A stretch of 34,620 nucleotides of DNA from an uncultured Acidimicrobiales bacterium (GCA_937925845.1 CALAML010000232.1:1-34620); one strand, 5' to 3'; shown: positions 25,438-34,119, counted from the first letter of the stretch. Numbers and translations: made by a program. The notes: generated by a model not told the origin, from the sequence alone.

Positions 25438-26115
25438 ATGGCCGGAGAGCGGTATCGGGTGGAAGAGTTGGCAGCGACGACCGACATCGGCGTCGACACC
25501 ATCCGCTACTACCAGGCCCAGGGACTGCTCGAAGCTCCGACTCGTGATGGCCGCATCGCCTGGTACCACCGCGGCCACATCGCACGACTGAACGAGATCC
25601 GCGACCTCTCGGCGCAGGGCTTTAGCCTGGCCCAGATCCGCGCTTTGGCCGATGACGATGACCCGCTACTTCGGTCCTTGATCACGGGCAGCGGCGAGGC
25701 ACCCACCATCGATCGAGAAGAACTGGCCCGCCTCGCCCATCTCCCCGCCGAAGCGGTGGCGCTGGCCATCGAGGTCGGGCTGTTGAACCCCACCATTATC
25801 GATGGCGAGGAGCGCTTTAGCGACGATGCGGTTGACATGTTGTCGTCGGCCCGGCTCCTGATCGATGCTGGTGTTGATCCCACCGCCTTCACTGAGTTGG
25901 CCGTGCGCCACGCCGAACACACCGAACAGTTGGTCGATGATGCCATCGCCATCGTCCATGACCTGATCGAGGCCAAGGGACTCTCCCGGGGCGATGCCGC
26001 AGCCATGATCGAGTTGGCGATACCGAAGATCACCAAGCTGGTCGCCGGCCATTTCCAACAAACTCTGGTGGCCCGCGGCACCGCTCGCCTTACCGATGGC
26101 GACGAGCCTCGATGA
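25438..26115 (+). CDS. MerR-family regulator at head of menaquinone operon
   Basis: This 225-residue protein starts with a MerR-type winged helix: YRVEELAATTDIGVDTIRYYQAQGLL, then the wing and ARLNEIRDLSAQGFSLAQIRALADD. The effector part (about 85-225) is a helical domain with no Cys cluster, so it is not a metal or SoxR-like redox sensor. Other MerR regulators of this size sense small organic ligands. It ends in TGA at 26113-26115, overlapping the menF ATG at 26112, so it is translationally coupled to menaquinone synthesis. A dyad in its own promoter suggests autoregulation. Its control of men genes is inferred from context only. Confidence 0.9.
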   Translation: MAGERYRVEELAATTDIGVDTIRYYQAQGLLEAPTRDGRIAWYHRGHIARLNEIRDLSAQGFSLAQIRALADDDDPLLRSLITGSGEAPTIDREELARLAHLPAEAVALAIEVGLLNPTIIDGEERFSDDAVDMLSSARLLIDAGVDPTAFTELAVRHAEHTEQLVDDAIAIVHDLIEAKGLSRGDAAAMIELAIPKITKLVAGHFQQTLVARGTARLTDGDEPR

Positions 26116-27716
26116 CGCCCACCCGACCGCACCGCTCCGACGCTGCCGGCGACCCGGCTCCACCACCGCCACCACCCCTCGTCTACTGGTCCCGGCGGCT
26201 CGCTGACGACATCGACCCACTGGCGGTCTATGCCGTCAGCGACGAACCCCACCGCAACTTCCTGCGGGTCCGGGACGAGGGTGAGGCCTTCGCCGCCATA
26301 GGCGTTGCTGCAGCCATCGAGATCGACTCCACAACTCGGGGTTCTCGATTCCAGGCGGTCGCTCGGGCCCGCTTTCGACTCGGCCGCACCGTCACGCCCG
26401 CGGATTCACTCGATTCCGGGCCGAGTCCAGTGCTGATCGGTGGCTTCGCCTTCGACCCTCAACATCAGCCTGGGCCCGAAAGTGACTGGGTTGGGTTCCC
26501 GGCCGCCCAGCTGACCCTGGCCCGTGTACTGGTTCGGCGTACCGCTTCCGGCGCCGTTTGGGTCACCGCGGCCACGCCGACCGCCCAGGGGGCGGCAGAA
26601 TCTCGCCGCCGGATCGACAACGAAATCGATGCCCTCGTCGAAGCGTCGCGATCCTGGCGGGCGCCAGCCGACTCCCCTGGGGACCGAGCCCCCGCCAAGC
26701 AGGGTTCGACCAAGCAGGGTTCAAACGAGCAGGGTTCGACCGAGCACGGTTTGGCTGCCGCCGATCAGACCCAGGAGGCTGATCCCACGTACGGGTTTCT
26801 CTCCGAGACCGAGTTGCATGACGCCACCTACCCGGAGCTGGTGCGTCGGATCCTTGCCGAAGTGGGGGCTGGCCGGTTGGACAAGGTCGTGGCCGCCCGG
26901 GCCCTCGACCTGCCGAGGACCCCGGAACCCGGCGACCACTCCATCGCCGCCGATCTCGACTCCGCCAGCCTGGCCCAGGCGCTGGCCGACCGCTTCTCGA
27001 ACGCCACGGTCTTCGCCTTCAGCCGGGGTGATCGAACGTTCCTCGGCGCCAGCCCCGAGTTGCTTGTCCGTATCGACGGCCGCGGCGTCCACACCGAGGC
27101 CATCGCCGGCTCGCGTCCCCGGGGCGCTGACGCTGTCGACGACGCCGCCATCGCCGATGCCATGGCCACCGATCCGAAGGAGCAGGCCGAGCATCGTTTT
27201 GTGATCGAGAACCTCCGGCGGAACCTCACCAGCGGCGGAGTTCAGGTTGAGGACCCTAAGGGAACCAGGGTGCGCAAGCTTCCGGGTATCCAGCATCTCT
27301 TTACCCCGCTCCGGGGGCTGACTTCGGCTACGTCCACCACCGCTATCGCCATGGTCGGTGCCCTGCATCCCAGCGCTGCGGTCTGTGGAACGCCGTCAGC
27401 CGACGCCCTGCGATTCCTCCGCGCCCATGAGGATCTGGAACGGGGTTGGTACGCCGGGCCGGTCGGTTGGACCGATCTTGATGGTCGGGGTGAGTTCTTT
27501 GTCGCCCTCCGCAGCGGGGTGCTGGGCCCGACCCATCTGCGCTTGTTCGCCGGCGCCGGAATCGTCGAAGGTTCCGACCCCGACCGAGAGCTGGCCGAGA
27601 CGTCGATGAAGTTTCATGCGGTTCTTGACCCGGCCCGCCGGGCCAGCCGGGCCACAGAGGAATGGTCGGCATCCACGTCGGCGCCCGCCGCGACTGCTGC
27701 CGGAGTGCGACCGTGA
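26112..27716 (+). CDS. menF: Isochorismate synthase
   Basis: MenF converts chorismate to isochorismate, the first committed step to menaquinone. The 534-residue chorismate-binding enzyme has GRLDKVVAAR with the candidate catalytic base Lys258, SPELLVRIDG, TEAIAGSRPRG, the HRFVIENLRRNL helix, MVGALHPSAAVCGTP, and a C-terminal LFAGAGIVEGSDPDRE carrying Mg-binding Glu. It starts at ATG 26112, overlapping the regulator's stop by ATGA, and its TGA (27714-27716) overlaps the next GTG. An Arg/Gln/Gly-rich insertion around residues 190-220 is coded by a 15-bp tandem repeat and is absent from typical family members. Related salicylate or anthranilate synthases are less likely given the men neighbours. 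Confidence 0.95.
   Translation: MTPTRPHRSDAAGDPAPPPPPPLVYWSRRLADDIDPLAVYAVSDEPHRNFLRVRDEGEAFAAIGVAAAIEIDSTTRGSRFQAVARARFRLGRTVTPADSLDSGPSPVLIGGFAFDPQHQPGPESDWVGFPAAQLTLARVLVRRTASGAVWVTAATPTAQGAAESRRRIDNEIDALVEASRSWRAPADSPGDRAPAKQGSTKQGSNEQGSTEHGLAAADQTQEADPTYGFLSETELHDATYPELVRRILAEVGAGRLDKVVAARALDLPRTPEPGDHSIAADLDSASLAQALADRFSNATVFAFSRGDRTFLGASPELLVRIDGRGVHTEAIAGSRPRGADAVDDAAIADAMATDPKEQAEHRFVIENLRRNLTSGGVQVEDPKGTRVRKLPGIQHLFTPLRGLTSATSTTAIAMVGALHPSAAVCGTPSADALRFLRAHEDLERGWYAGPVGWTDLDGRGEFFVALRSGVLGPTHLRLFAGAGIVEGSDPDRELAETSMKFHAVLDPARRASRATEEWSASTSAPAATAAGVRP
26697..26756 (+). repeat. 15-bp tandem repeat (four units) inside menF
   Basis: Four units of 15 bp run from 26697 to 26756; units one to three differ at only one to four bases (AAGCAGGGTTCGACC type) and the fourth is degenerate. 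They code for repeated KQGST-like pentapeptides in a linker of MenF. Copy number could vary without frameshift. Confidence 0.85.
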
Positions 27717-28324
27717 CCAATCAGGCCGAGGCGGTGTATGACTACGTCGCTGCGTTCATCGACGAGTTGGCGCGCCAGGGTCTGGCTTGGGCGTTCCTCT
27801 CACCGGGTTCGCGCTCTACCCCGCTTTCGCTCACCGCCTACCGCAGCACGGTCGGCACGCGGGTCATCCTCGACGAACGCAGTGCCGGGTTTGTTGCTCT
27901 TGGTGCCGCCCGGGCCACCCGAGCGCCGACCGCCCTGATCTGCACGTCGGGGACCGCGGTGGCGAATTATCTACCGGCCGTGGCCGAGGCATCCCTCACT
28001 CAGGTGCCGTTGTTGGTCCTTACTGCGGATCGACCTATCGAGCTGAGAGGGTGGGCGCCGGGACAGACGATCGACCAGGTCAACATCTTCGGCGGCCACG
28101 TCCGGTGGCAGACCGAGGCACCGATACCCACCGCCGATGACGCCTCGCCGCTTGATGGTGGTGTGGGACCGAGCCATGCTCGCCGGCTGGCCCACCGAGC
28201 CATCACCACCGCCAAGGGTCCGATCCCGGGACCGGTTCATCTCAACTGGCCGTTTCGGATGCCTCTTGAACCGCCAGCGGGCTGGTTTGACCGTCGGCCG
28301 CCCGGCTCCGGTGGCGGTCGATGA
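27713..28324 (+). CDS. menD: MenD N-terminal (PYR) part, separate ORF
   Basis: This 203-residue ORF is the PYR domain of SEPHCHC synthase, the ThDP enzyme that adds 2-oxoglutarate to isochorismate. It has AFLSPGSRSTPLSLTAYR, and DERSAGFVALG with Glu55, the residue that activates ThDP and has the same number in E. coli MenD. ICTSGTAVANYLPAVAEA, LTADRPIELRGWAPGQTIDQ and GPVHLNWPFRMPLEP follow. It starts at GTG 27713, overlapping the menF stop by GTGA, with GGAG seven bases upstream. It stops at 28324 just after the domain, where a normal MenD would continue into the central domain. The remainder is the next ORF, overlapping by ATGA. It is not expected to work alone. Confidence 0.9.
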   Translation: MTNQAEAVYDYVAAFIDELARQGLAWAFLSPGSRSTPLSLTAYRSTVGTRVILDERSAGFVALGAARATRAPTALICTSGTAVANYLPAVAEASLTQVPLLVLTADRPIELRGWAPGQTIDQVNIFGGHVRWQTEAPIPTADDASPLDGGVGPSHARRLAHRAITTAKGPIPGPVHLNWPFRMPLEPPAGWFDRRPPGSGGGR

Positions 28325-29562
28325 CCAACGAACCTGTTCCCCTGGTCCGGTTTGGACCGAGCGAGGCGGCGGCCGCGGCCGAACACATCGCTTCACTTGC
28401 GGCCCGGCATCAACGAGGCCTGGTGGTGTGCGGTCCGGATCTCCGTGGCGGCGACGAACTGCGCCGAGCCGTTTCCGCCCTGGCCGCTCGGGCCGGCTGG
28501 GTGGTACTTGCCGATATCGGCTCGCCCATCCGCGGCACCACCGCGCCGACTTCCCGGGTTGCGGCGGTAAGCGCCACCGACGCCATCGTCCGGTCACAGC
28601 CACTCATGGAACGACTGGGCCGGGCCGAGGTGGTTGTTCAGCTGGGTGCGCCCCACCTGTCGAAGGCCCTGCGGCTGTGGCTGGAGGCTCATGAGCCCAC
28701 CCATACCGTGCTCTTCGACGCTGGCTACCAATGGGCCAACCCGTCGTTTGCTATCACCGCCATCATCGCCGCCGAGCCCGCAGCCGTGCTCGACTTGGCC
28801 GTGTCCGAGCTCGCGAAGGGTCACGATGACGATGCCGTCGACCGGGCCGGTTCGCCCGCCTCACCGAGTTCGCCTGATTTGGCGTGGGCCAAGCAGTGGA
28901 CCGAGGCCGAATCGGTCGCCCGTCAGGTAATCGCCGACCATACCGAAGAGTCGCATCTGGCCGACCATGTCGATCAGCCAGCCCTGGCGGCCACCCTGTT
29001 GGACCTGGTTCCTTCCGGACATCTGGTCTATGTCTCGAACTCGATGCCGGTTCGGGATCTCGACACCTTCGGCGGCCTACCCGCCCCCGATGTCGATATC
29101 CATGTCCATCGGGGCGCCAACGGCATCGATGGCCTCACCTCGGCTGCTGCCGGCGCCGCGTTGGCCACGGGGAGACCCACCACCCTGTACTGCGGTGATC
29201 TGGCCTTCCTTCACGACATCGGCGGGCTGATCACCGCTCGCGCTCTGGGCGTCAACCTCACAATGGTTGTGCCTGACAACAACGGTGGTGGCATCTTCAG
29301 CCAGCTACCGATTGCCCGCACTGCGCCTCGGGACGACTTTGCCGACATCTTCCATACTCCCCATGGCCTCGACCTCACTCGCGTCGGCGACATCGGTGAC
29401 ACCCGGACCCACCGGGCCGCCACCCTGGCCAAGGTGCAGGAGCTGTATCGCGACGCTATTTCCAGTTCCGGCATCGATGTGATTGTGGTGGAGGTCGACC
29501 ACGCTTATGACCGCGACCGTCGAGCAGCGCTGGCCGACCGCATCGCGGCCCGGCTTCGATAA
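28321..29562 (+). CDS. menD: MenD central and ThDP-binding part, separate ORF
   Basis: This 413-residue ORF carries the middle domain and the C-terminal PP domain of MenD. The ThDP/Mg motif runs from GDLAFLHD (about 292) to DNNGGG (about 319-324). RGANGIDGLTSAAAG and VVQLGAPHLSKAL are family blocks. ATG 28321 overlaps the stop of the N-terminal ORF (ATGA), with GGTGG six bases upstream, so coupled synthesis of a two-chain MenD is plausible. In its own frame a TGA at 28288-28290 precedes the start, so only 30 bases could have been joined by a frameshift. A single-base sequencing error in about 28291-28322 would fuse the two and cannot be excluded. Confidence 0.9.
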   Translation: MTNEPVPLVRFGPSEAAAAAEHIASLAARHQRGLVVCGPDLRGGDELRRAVSALAARAGWVVLADIGSPIRGTTAPTSRVAAVSATDAIVRSQPLMERLGRAEVVVQLGAPHLSKALRLWLEAHEPTHTVLFDAGYQWANPSFAITAIIAAEPAAVLDLAVSELAKGHDDDAVDRAGSPASPSSPDLAWAKQWTEAESVARQVIADHTEESHLADHVDQPALAATLLDLVPSGHLVYVSNSMPVRDLDTFGGLPAPDVDIHVHRGANGIDGLTSAAAGAALATGRPTTLYCGDLAFLHDIGGLITARALGVNLTMVVPDNNGGGIFSQLPIARTAPRDDFADIFHTPHGLDLTRVGDIGDTRTHRAATLAKVQELYRDAISSSGIDVIVVEVDHAYDRDRRAALADRIAARLR

Positions 29563-29659
29563 GCGACGGGCGAGTAATGCTGCATCGGCGAGCAGTGCCA
29601 GCCAACCGACCCCATTACCCAGGCGCCCCGTTGATGGCCCGGTCGGGAGCCGGTACCCA

Positions 29660-30658
29660 ATGACCGGCGACATGACTAGCGACCAGGTCAGCTACGATAC
29701 GCGATTTACCGGAACCGCCCTGCCCAGCGGCACCACCATCACCTGGGCCACCCATCATCGGAACGTAGATTCGGACCCCTCGAGCCCGGCCCCCGACCAG
29801 ACCAGGGCCACACGGATCCAGACCACCGAGCTGGCCTCGTCGAAGCAGCCCGACACGGTGATGATGCTCCACGGCTTCAGTGGATCGGGCCTCACCATGG
29901 CCCCGCTCGACCAGCAGCTCAACCAGCACCCAGCCACGCTGCTGGTAGATCTCCCCCATCACGGCCAGACCAGCGTGGCGCCCCTCCCCAAACCCACGGA
30001 GCAACCAGACCTCGACGCCATCACGCTGCCCGACGCGGTGAGCGCGCTACGGCAACTCCTCGACACGCTCGTCATCGAGCGGGTCGACCTCATTGGCTAT
30101 TCCTTGGGGGGCCGTACCGCCCTGAGTTTGGCCATGGCTCATCCCAACCGGGTACGGAGCCTGGTCCTGATCTCTGCCAGCCCGGGCCTGGCCGACCCCA
30201 CCGAACGAGACGAACGGGTGAAGGCCGATGCTGCTCTCGCTCAGCGGATCGTGAGCGAGGGCCTGGACCAGTTTCGAGATTTCTGGGATGGCCTGGCCCT
30301 CTTTGCTGGGACCATCGACCCCGCCGACCGCCTCGCCCCCGACCTGGAATCGATGATCGATCGGGAACAGCGTCGGGCCGACACGGCGGAGTTGGCCCGT
30401 TCCCTTCGAGGAATGGGCACGGGCCGCATGCCCGCGCTCCACGACCGGTTGTTCGAGCTCGACCTGCCCGTCCTGCTACTCACCGGCTCGCTCGACACCA
30501 AATACGTGGCCCTCGCCTCCGAGATGGTGGACGCGCTCCCCCAAGCCACCCATCGAACCATCAACGGCGCGGCCCACCGGGTCCACCTCGACCGACCAGC
30601 CGCCACCGCCGCGGCCATCAAAGACTTCTGGTCAATCCTCCCCGACCGCAGCCGGTAG
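29660..30658 (+). CDS. menH: SHCHC synthase-like alpha/beta hydrolase
   Basis: MenH eliminates pyruvate from SEPHCHC to give SHCHC, the step after MenD. From ATG 29660 the protein has 332 residues; the core fold runs from MMLHGFSGSGLTM, through GYSLGGRTALSLAM with nucleophile Ser148, to GSLDTKY and the C-terminal GAAHRVHLDRP with the catalytic His. The oxyanion and nucleophile blocks match MenH. GGGAG at 29645-29649 is ten bases upstream. A longer ORF from 29483 would overlap menD and has no family support. The N-terminal about 60 residues are a non-conserved extension. Its position after menD makes the assignment firm, although other hydrolases share the fold. It is the last gene of the operon. 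Confidence 0.88.
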   Translation: MTGDMTSDQVSYDTRFTGTALPSGTTITWATHHRNVDSDPSSPAPDQTRATRIQTTELASSKQPDTVMMLHGFSGSGLTMAPLDQQLNQHPATLLVDLPHHGQTSVAPLPKPTEQPDLDAITLPDAVSALRQLLDTLVIERVDLIGYSLGGRTALSLAMAHPNRVRSLVLISASPGLADPTERDERVKADAALAQRIVSEGLDQFRDFWDGLALFAGTIDPADRLAPDLESMIDREQRRADTAELARSLRGMGTGRMPALHDRLFELDLPVLLLTGSLDTKYVALASEMVDALPQATHRTINGAAHRVHLDRPAATAAAIKDFWSILPDRSR

Positions 30659-30743
30659 GCAACCAAAAGCCGCTGTGTTGGGTCGTCTGCCCCCATAGAC
30701 CCCCAGGTTTGCAGGAGACCGCCGGAAGACCGCTTGAAACTCT

Positions 30744-31853
30744 CTAGAGGTCGTAGCGTCGGAGCTTGCCCAGGCTGGTTCGAGGCAGGCTTGGAACCAC
30801 CTCGACGGCCCGAGGCGCCGCGAACGGGGCCAAATCCCGAGCCGCCCATTCTCGAACCTCGGCCAGTTCCGGCGGCTCGGTCCCGTCGGCAACCACGATG
30901 ATGGCGGTGACCTGTTCCCCCCATTCGGGGTGTGGCCGTCCGACGACCGCAACGTCGGCTATCGCAGGGTGGGCCAGGAGTGTCCGTTCGACGGGTCCCG
31001 GCCACACGTTCTCGCCACCGCTGATGATGAGGTCACCCTTGCGACCAAAGACCCGGAGTTGGCCCGCGTCGCTGATCTCGCCAAGATCTCCGGTGGCGAA
31101 CCAGCCATCAGCATCCTTGGGGTCGTAACCACCGAGGTAGCAGCGCAGGAGCGACGGCCCCCGTAGCGCGATTACCCCGCCGGAATCGATGCGCATCTCA
31201 ACTCCGTCCAGGGGCCACCCTTCATAGACCACCCCTCCCCCGGTTTCGGTCAAACCGTAGGTGGCGATGACGTTGGCGGGCCGGCCGGGAGGCGGGGCCG
31301 AGCCGCCGACAAGAATCTTGCGGAACGCGGTCGCCGGTATCCGGGCGAGTGTCGTCGGCACCAGCGAGGTCAAGGTGGCTCCAGCCTCGGCGGCGGCCAG
31401 AACCGCTCCGGTATCGAAGCCGGAGTGAACCGAGAGCGGGGTCCCGGTGATCAGCGCTCGGGTCACCACTCCCAAGCCCCCCACGTGGACGAGCGGCAGA
31501 CAGCAGAGCCAGCGGTCCTGATTGGGGTCGACATCGAGGTAGGCATGGGTGGCCCGAGCCGATGCCGCCAGTGCATCGTGGGTCAGCACCACCGCTTTCG
31601 GATCTCCGGTGCTGCCGGAGGTAGTGACCACCAGGGCGTCGTCCGATTCCATGACCCGCGGTTGCGACCGCTGGTGACGCCCCGTCGCATCGACCACCAC
31701 CGCTGGCGCCAGATGGTCGACGAGCGCGGCCCGAGCGGCCTCGGGTTGACGCAGATCGATGGGAGCCACCGCATCTCCATTGTCCCAAGCCTTGCCAAGC
31801 TCAGAAACGAAGTCGTCTCCTGGGGCCAGGGCAATAGCGATCAAGCGGTTCAC
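30744..31853 (-). CDS. menE: O-succinylbenzoate-CoA ligase
   Basis: MenE activates O-succinylbenzoate to its CoA thioester, the substrate of MenB. The 369-residue ANL-family enzyme is short, as actinobacterial MenE often is. Motifs: TTSGSTGDPKAVVLTH, LPLVHVGGLGVV typical of MenE, ATYGLTETGGG, FATGDLGE, GRKGDLIISGGENVWP, and TSLGKLRRYDL at the C-terminus with the catalytic Lys. The gene converges on menH with 85 bases between; I saw no convincing terminator there. It starts at GTG 31853 with no clear ribosome site, and the tandem 19-bp repeats lie across that start. Other ANL ligases are possible, but the men context decides. Confidence 0.93.
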   Translation of the reverse strand: MNRLIAIALAPGDDFVSELGKAWDNGDAVAPIDLRQPEAARAALVDHLAPAVVVDATGRHQRSQPRVMESDDALVVTTSGSTGDPKAVVLTHDALAASARATHAYLDVDPNQDRWLCCLPLVHVGGLGVVTRALITGTPLSVHSGFDTGAVLAAAEAGATLTSLVPTTLARIPATAFRKILVGGSAPPPGRPANVIATYGLTETGGGVVYEGWPLDGVEMRIDSGGVIALRGPSLLRCYLGGYDPKDADGWFATGDLGEISDAGQLRVFGRKGDLIISGGENVWPGPVERTLLAHPAIADVAVVGRPHPEWGEQVTAIIVVADGTEPPELAEVREWAARDLAPFAAPRAVEVVPSLPRTSLGKLRRYDL

Positions 31854-31888
31854 CGTTTCAAACTACTGGCACCGGTCCAAACTACTGA
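31851..31888. repeat. Two tandem 19-bp repeats at the menE start
   Basis: Bases 31851-31869 and 31870-31888 are direct repeats with 15 of 19 matches; the core CAAACTACTG is identical in both (31859-31868, 31878-31887). The first three bases of copy one are the complement of the menE GTG start. On the minus strand TAGTTT ends six bases before that GTG, so it could be a -10 box of a leaderless mRNA. The repeats could be a regulator site. Confidence 0.6.
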
Positions 31889-31957
31889 CCCCGCTTGCAC
31901 CAGTTGTCAGCCGAGCCCGCAGTCAGGGGCACTAAGGTTGGGCAGCCCGCGAGTATC

Positions 31958-31962
31958 GGAGG
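31958..31962 (+). promoter_or_regulatory. Ribosome binding site deciding the phosphotransferase start
   Basis: GGAGG lies seven bases before GTG 31970 and supports that start over an in-frame codon at 31895. Confidence 0.8.
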
Positions 31963-31969
31963 ACCAGCG

Positions 31970-33061
31970 GTGATCGGCATTCCAGCGAGCCTCAACAGCG
32001 TGACCGCTGAGTGGCTGACCAGCGCGTTCGAAGATCAGGCGATTGCCACTCCCGGGATCAGCTCACTCAGCTACGAGCCGATGCCCGGAATTGTTGGAGC
32101 CCTGGGCGAGATCGGAATTTTCACCATCGACTGGGCCGGGCCCACCGATCTCCCTGACCGCCTCGTTGGCAAGTGTCCCCTCGACGACGACATGGCCAAG
32201 CTCTTCAACAGCGTGATGCAGTACTACCGCCGAGAGAGCGGCTTCTATGCCGATGTCGCCCCACAGATTCGCGACGCGGGCCTGATGAAGTTGCCTGAGT
32301 GTTATCTGAACGTCACCGACCCTGACTCTGATCAGAACCTCCTGTTGATTGAACACTGCGGCGAAGCGACCGACGGTGACATCCTCGCCGGAGGTCTGGA
32401 GCCGGAGCCGATGCTTCGGCTGGTCGAAGACCTGGCTCGGGTACATGGCAAGTATTGGCTCGACGACAAGGTCGGCGACCTGCCGTGGCTTCTCGACTGG
32501 AGCACCGAGTCATTCCAGCTCGGCATCCCTGTGACCCAGGAAGGATGGTCAACCTTCCGCAATCGCGAACCGGACTTCTTCGATCCCGCTCTGGCCGAGG
32601 TTCTCGACCGAACCTACATCAACGACACCATTCGGCTTCTCGACGTTATGACCAACCGGCCCTGGACCTTTACCCACGGCGACTACGAGCTCGACAACTT
32701 TCTCTTCTGCAGCGACGATTCGGTGATCATTCTCGACTGGCAGACGGTGATGAAGAGTTTCCCCGGTGTCGACCTCGGTTGGTTCCTCGCCTGCAGCCAT
32801 AGCGAGGCGTCCCTGGCTGAGGAGCGCACCATCCTCGACCGTTACCGCAAGGTTCTGGCCGAGAGCGGCGGCCCGGAGTGGAGTCACGACCAGCTGATCG
32901 AGGACCTGGCCTTTGGCATGATGTTTCACGTCACCGGCCAGACGGTAACCGCCACCGCCGACTACGAGGACCGGGCCAAGCGCCGTTTCCGCCACATGCT
33001 CGAAGGCTGCCACGCCGCCGCCCTGCGCTGGAACGTCACCGAAGTCATCGCCGAAGCCTGA
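31970..33061 (+). CDS. Phosphotransferase of APH/ecdysteroid-kinase-like fold
   Basis: This 363-residue protein has the aminoglycoside/choline-kinase fold. The catalytic loop reads THGDYELDNFLF and the Mg-binding segment ILDWQTV. The N-terminal part has LVGKCPLDDDM, a Lys-containing strand likely to bind ATP. It resembles the CHK/EcKL-type kinases frequent in lipid- and sterol-degrading actinobacteria. Substrate is unknown, and resistance to aminoglycosides is not implied. The start GTG 31970 has a strong GGAGG. It runs away from menE and converges on the next phosphotransferase, leaving only 14 bases between the stops. Confidence 0.85.
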   Translation: MIGIPASLNSVTAEWLTSAFEDQAIATPGISSLSYEPMPGIVGALGEIGIFTIDWAGPTDLPDRLVGKCPLDDDMAKLFNSVMQYYRRESGFYADVAPQIRDAGLMKLPECYLNVTDPDSDQNLLLIEHCGEATDGDILAGGLEPEPMLRLVEDLARVHGKYWLDDKVGDLPWLLDWSTESFQLGIPVTQEGWSTFRNREPDFFDPALAEVLDRTYINDTIRLLDVMTNRPWTFTHGDYELDNFLFCSDDSVIILDWQTVMKSFPGVDLGWFLACSHSEASLAEERTILDRYRKVLAESGGPEWSHDQLIEDLAFGMMFHVTGQTVTATADYEDRAKRRFRHMLEGCHAAALRWNVTEVIAEA

Positions 33062-33075
33062 CGGCTAGTGGGAGA

Positions 33076-34119
33076 CTACGTGAGGAGGCTGGCTGCTTTG
33101 GTGAAGAGCTTCACCGTGGTGGCGTGGAGCGCGTCGCCGAATTCTTTGGGGGCCTTGCCCGCAGCGGCCCGCACGTTGGTTCCTTCGAGGATGATGCCGA
33201 GTCGGAAACAGGCCAGCACCGTGTACCAGTTGATGTTGGAGAGGTCCCGTTCGCTGCCGTCGGCGTAACGGTCCACCAACTCGGTTGCGGTTGGGAACCC
33301 GTCCCAGGGTTCGATCCGTAGGTCGGCGGTCGGGTCCTCGCCGGGCCAGAGGGCGACGAGTTGGCCCAGATCGACCAGCGGGTCGCCAATCGTGCTGAGC
33401 TCCCAATCGATCACGCCATCGAGCTCACCGCTGTCTCGGCGGAACATCACGTTGAGCAGATGGAAATCACCATGGATGATGCCGTTGACGTAGTTCTCGG
33501 GCCGATGGGCTTCCAGCCAGTCAGCCACCTCGTCGACGCTGTCGATTCCGTGGCCCTCGTATTCTTCAACCTCGTCGTAGGCGGCCATGTGGGCCCGCCA
33601 TCGAGGCACTTGCCGTTCGAGGTAGCCCGGCTTACCGAGGTCGACCAGGCCCTTGGCTTCGTGGTCGACCCGCGCCAGACCGGCGATTGCGTCGGCCATG
33701 GAGAGACCCATTCGGCGCCGGATCTCCGGATCACCTTTATGAAGGTCCGGCAGTCCCTGAGCCGCGACAAAGCCATCGAGGGGTTCCATCAGATAGAACG
33801 CTGCACCGAGCACCGAGAGATCGTCCGTGCCCGCGATAAAGGCCGGGTGCGGCACATCGCTGTCGGCCAACGCCTTGAGAACCCGGGCCTCGCGAGCCAT
33901 CGTGGCGTCGCTGTTCTTGCGCTTGTGCTGCGGTGGCCGGCGCAGCACATAGGACGCGTCGCCGCGGCTGAACTTCAACAAGACGTTCTGGGTCCCGCCG
34001 ACCAGGAGTTCGCCGGAGCCAAACGGTTCTCCCGTCTGAAGACCCTGGTCGTCCATCCAGCGCCCAAGCGCCTCGGGGTCAACCAGCTCGGGTTCGATCG
34101 GCCAAAGCGCAGCGTCCAT
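33076..34119 (-). CDS. Phosphotransferase of APH fold, ACAD10/11-like
   Basis: This 347-residue protein belongs to the phosphotransferase group related to the N-terminal kinase of eukaryotic ACAD10/ACAD11 proteins. Motifs: FSRGDASYVLRRPP with nucleotide contacts, IIHGDFHLLNVMF as catalytic loop, and VIDWELSTIGDPLVDLG as the Mg segment. Actinobacterial members usually sit near acyl-CoA dehydrogenases and may phosphorylate hydroxy-acyl-CoA, which is family knowledge and not shown here. I chose ATG 34119 because the fold begins there; an upstream start at 34188 adds 23 non-conserved residues. GATACT seven bases before ATG 34119 could be the -10 box of a leaderless mRNA. It converges on the preceding kinase gene. 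Confidence 0.9.
   Translation of the reverse strand: MDAALWPIEPELVDPEALGRWMDDQGLQTGEPFGSGELLVGGTQNVLLKFSRGDASYVLRRPPQHKRKNSDATMAREARVLKALADSDVPHPAFIAGTDDLSVLGAAFYLMEPLDGFVAAQGLPDLHKGDPEIRRRMGLSMADAIAGLARVDHEAKGLVDLGKPGYLERQVPRWRAHMAAYDEVEEYEGHGIDSVDEVADWLEAHRPENYVNGIIHGDFHLLNVMFRRDSGELDGVIDWELSTIGDPLVDLGQLVALWPGEDPTADLRIEPWDGFPTATELVDRYADGSERDLSNINWYTVLACFRLGIILEGTNVRAAAGKAPKEFGDALHATTVKLFTKAASLLT

Noticed and set aside
30659-30743. Possible terminator between convergent menH and menE
   Set aside because: The best inverted match (about 8 of 10 bases with a 20-base loop) has no T run and is too weak to call.
31970-34119. Aminoglycoside-resistance genes
   Set aside because: Both proteins share the kinase fold, but their motifs fit broad actinobacterial phosphotransferase groups, and nothing points to antibiotic substrates.
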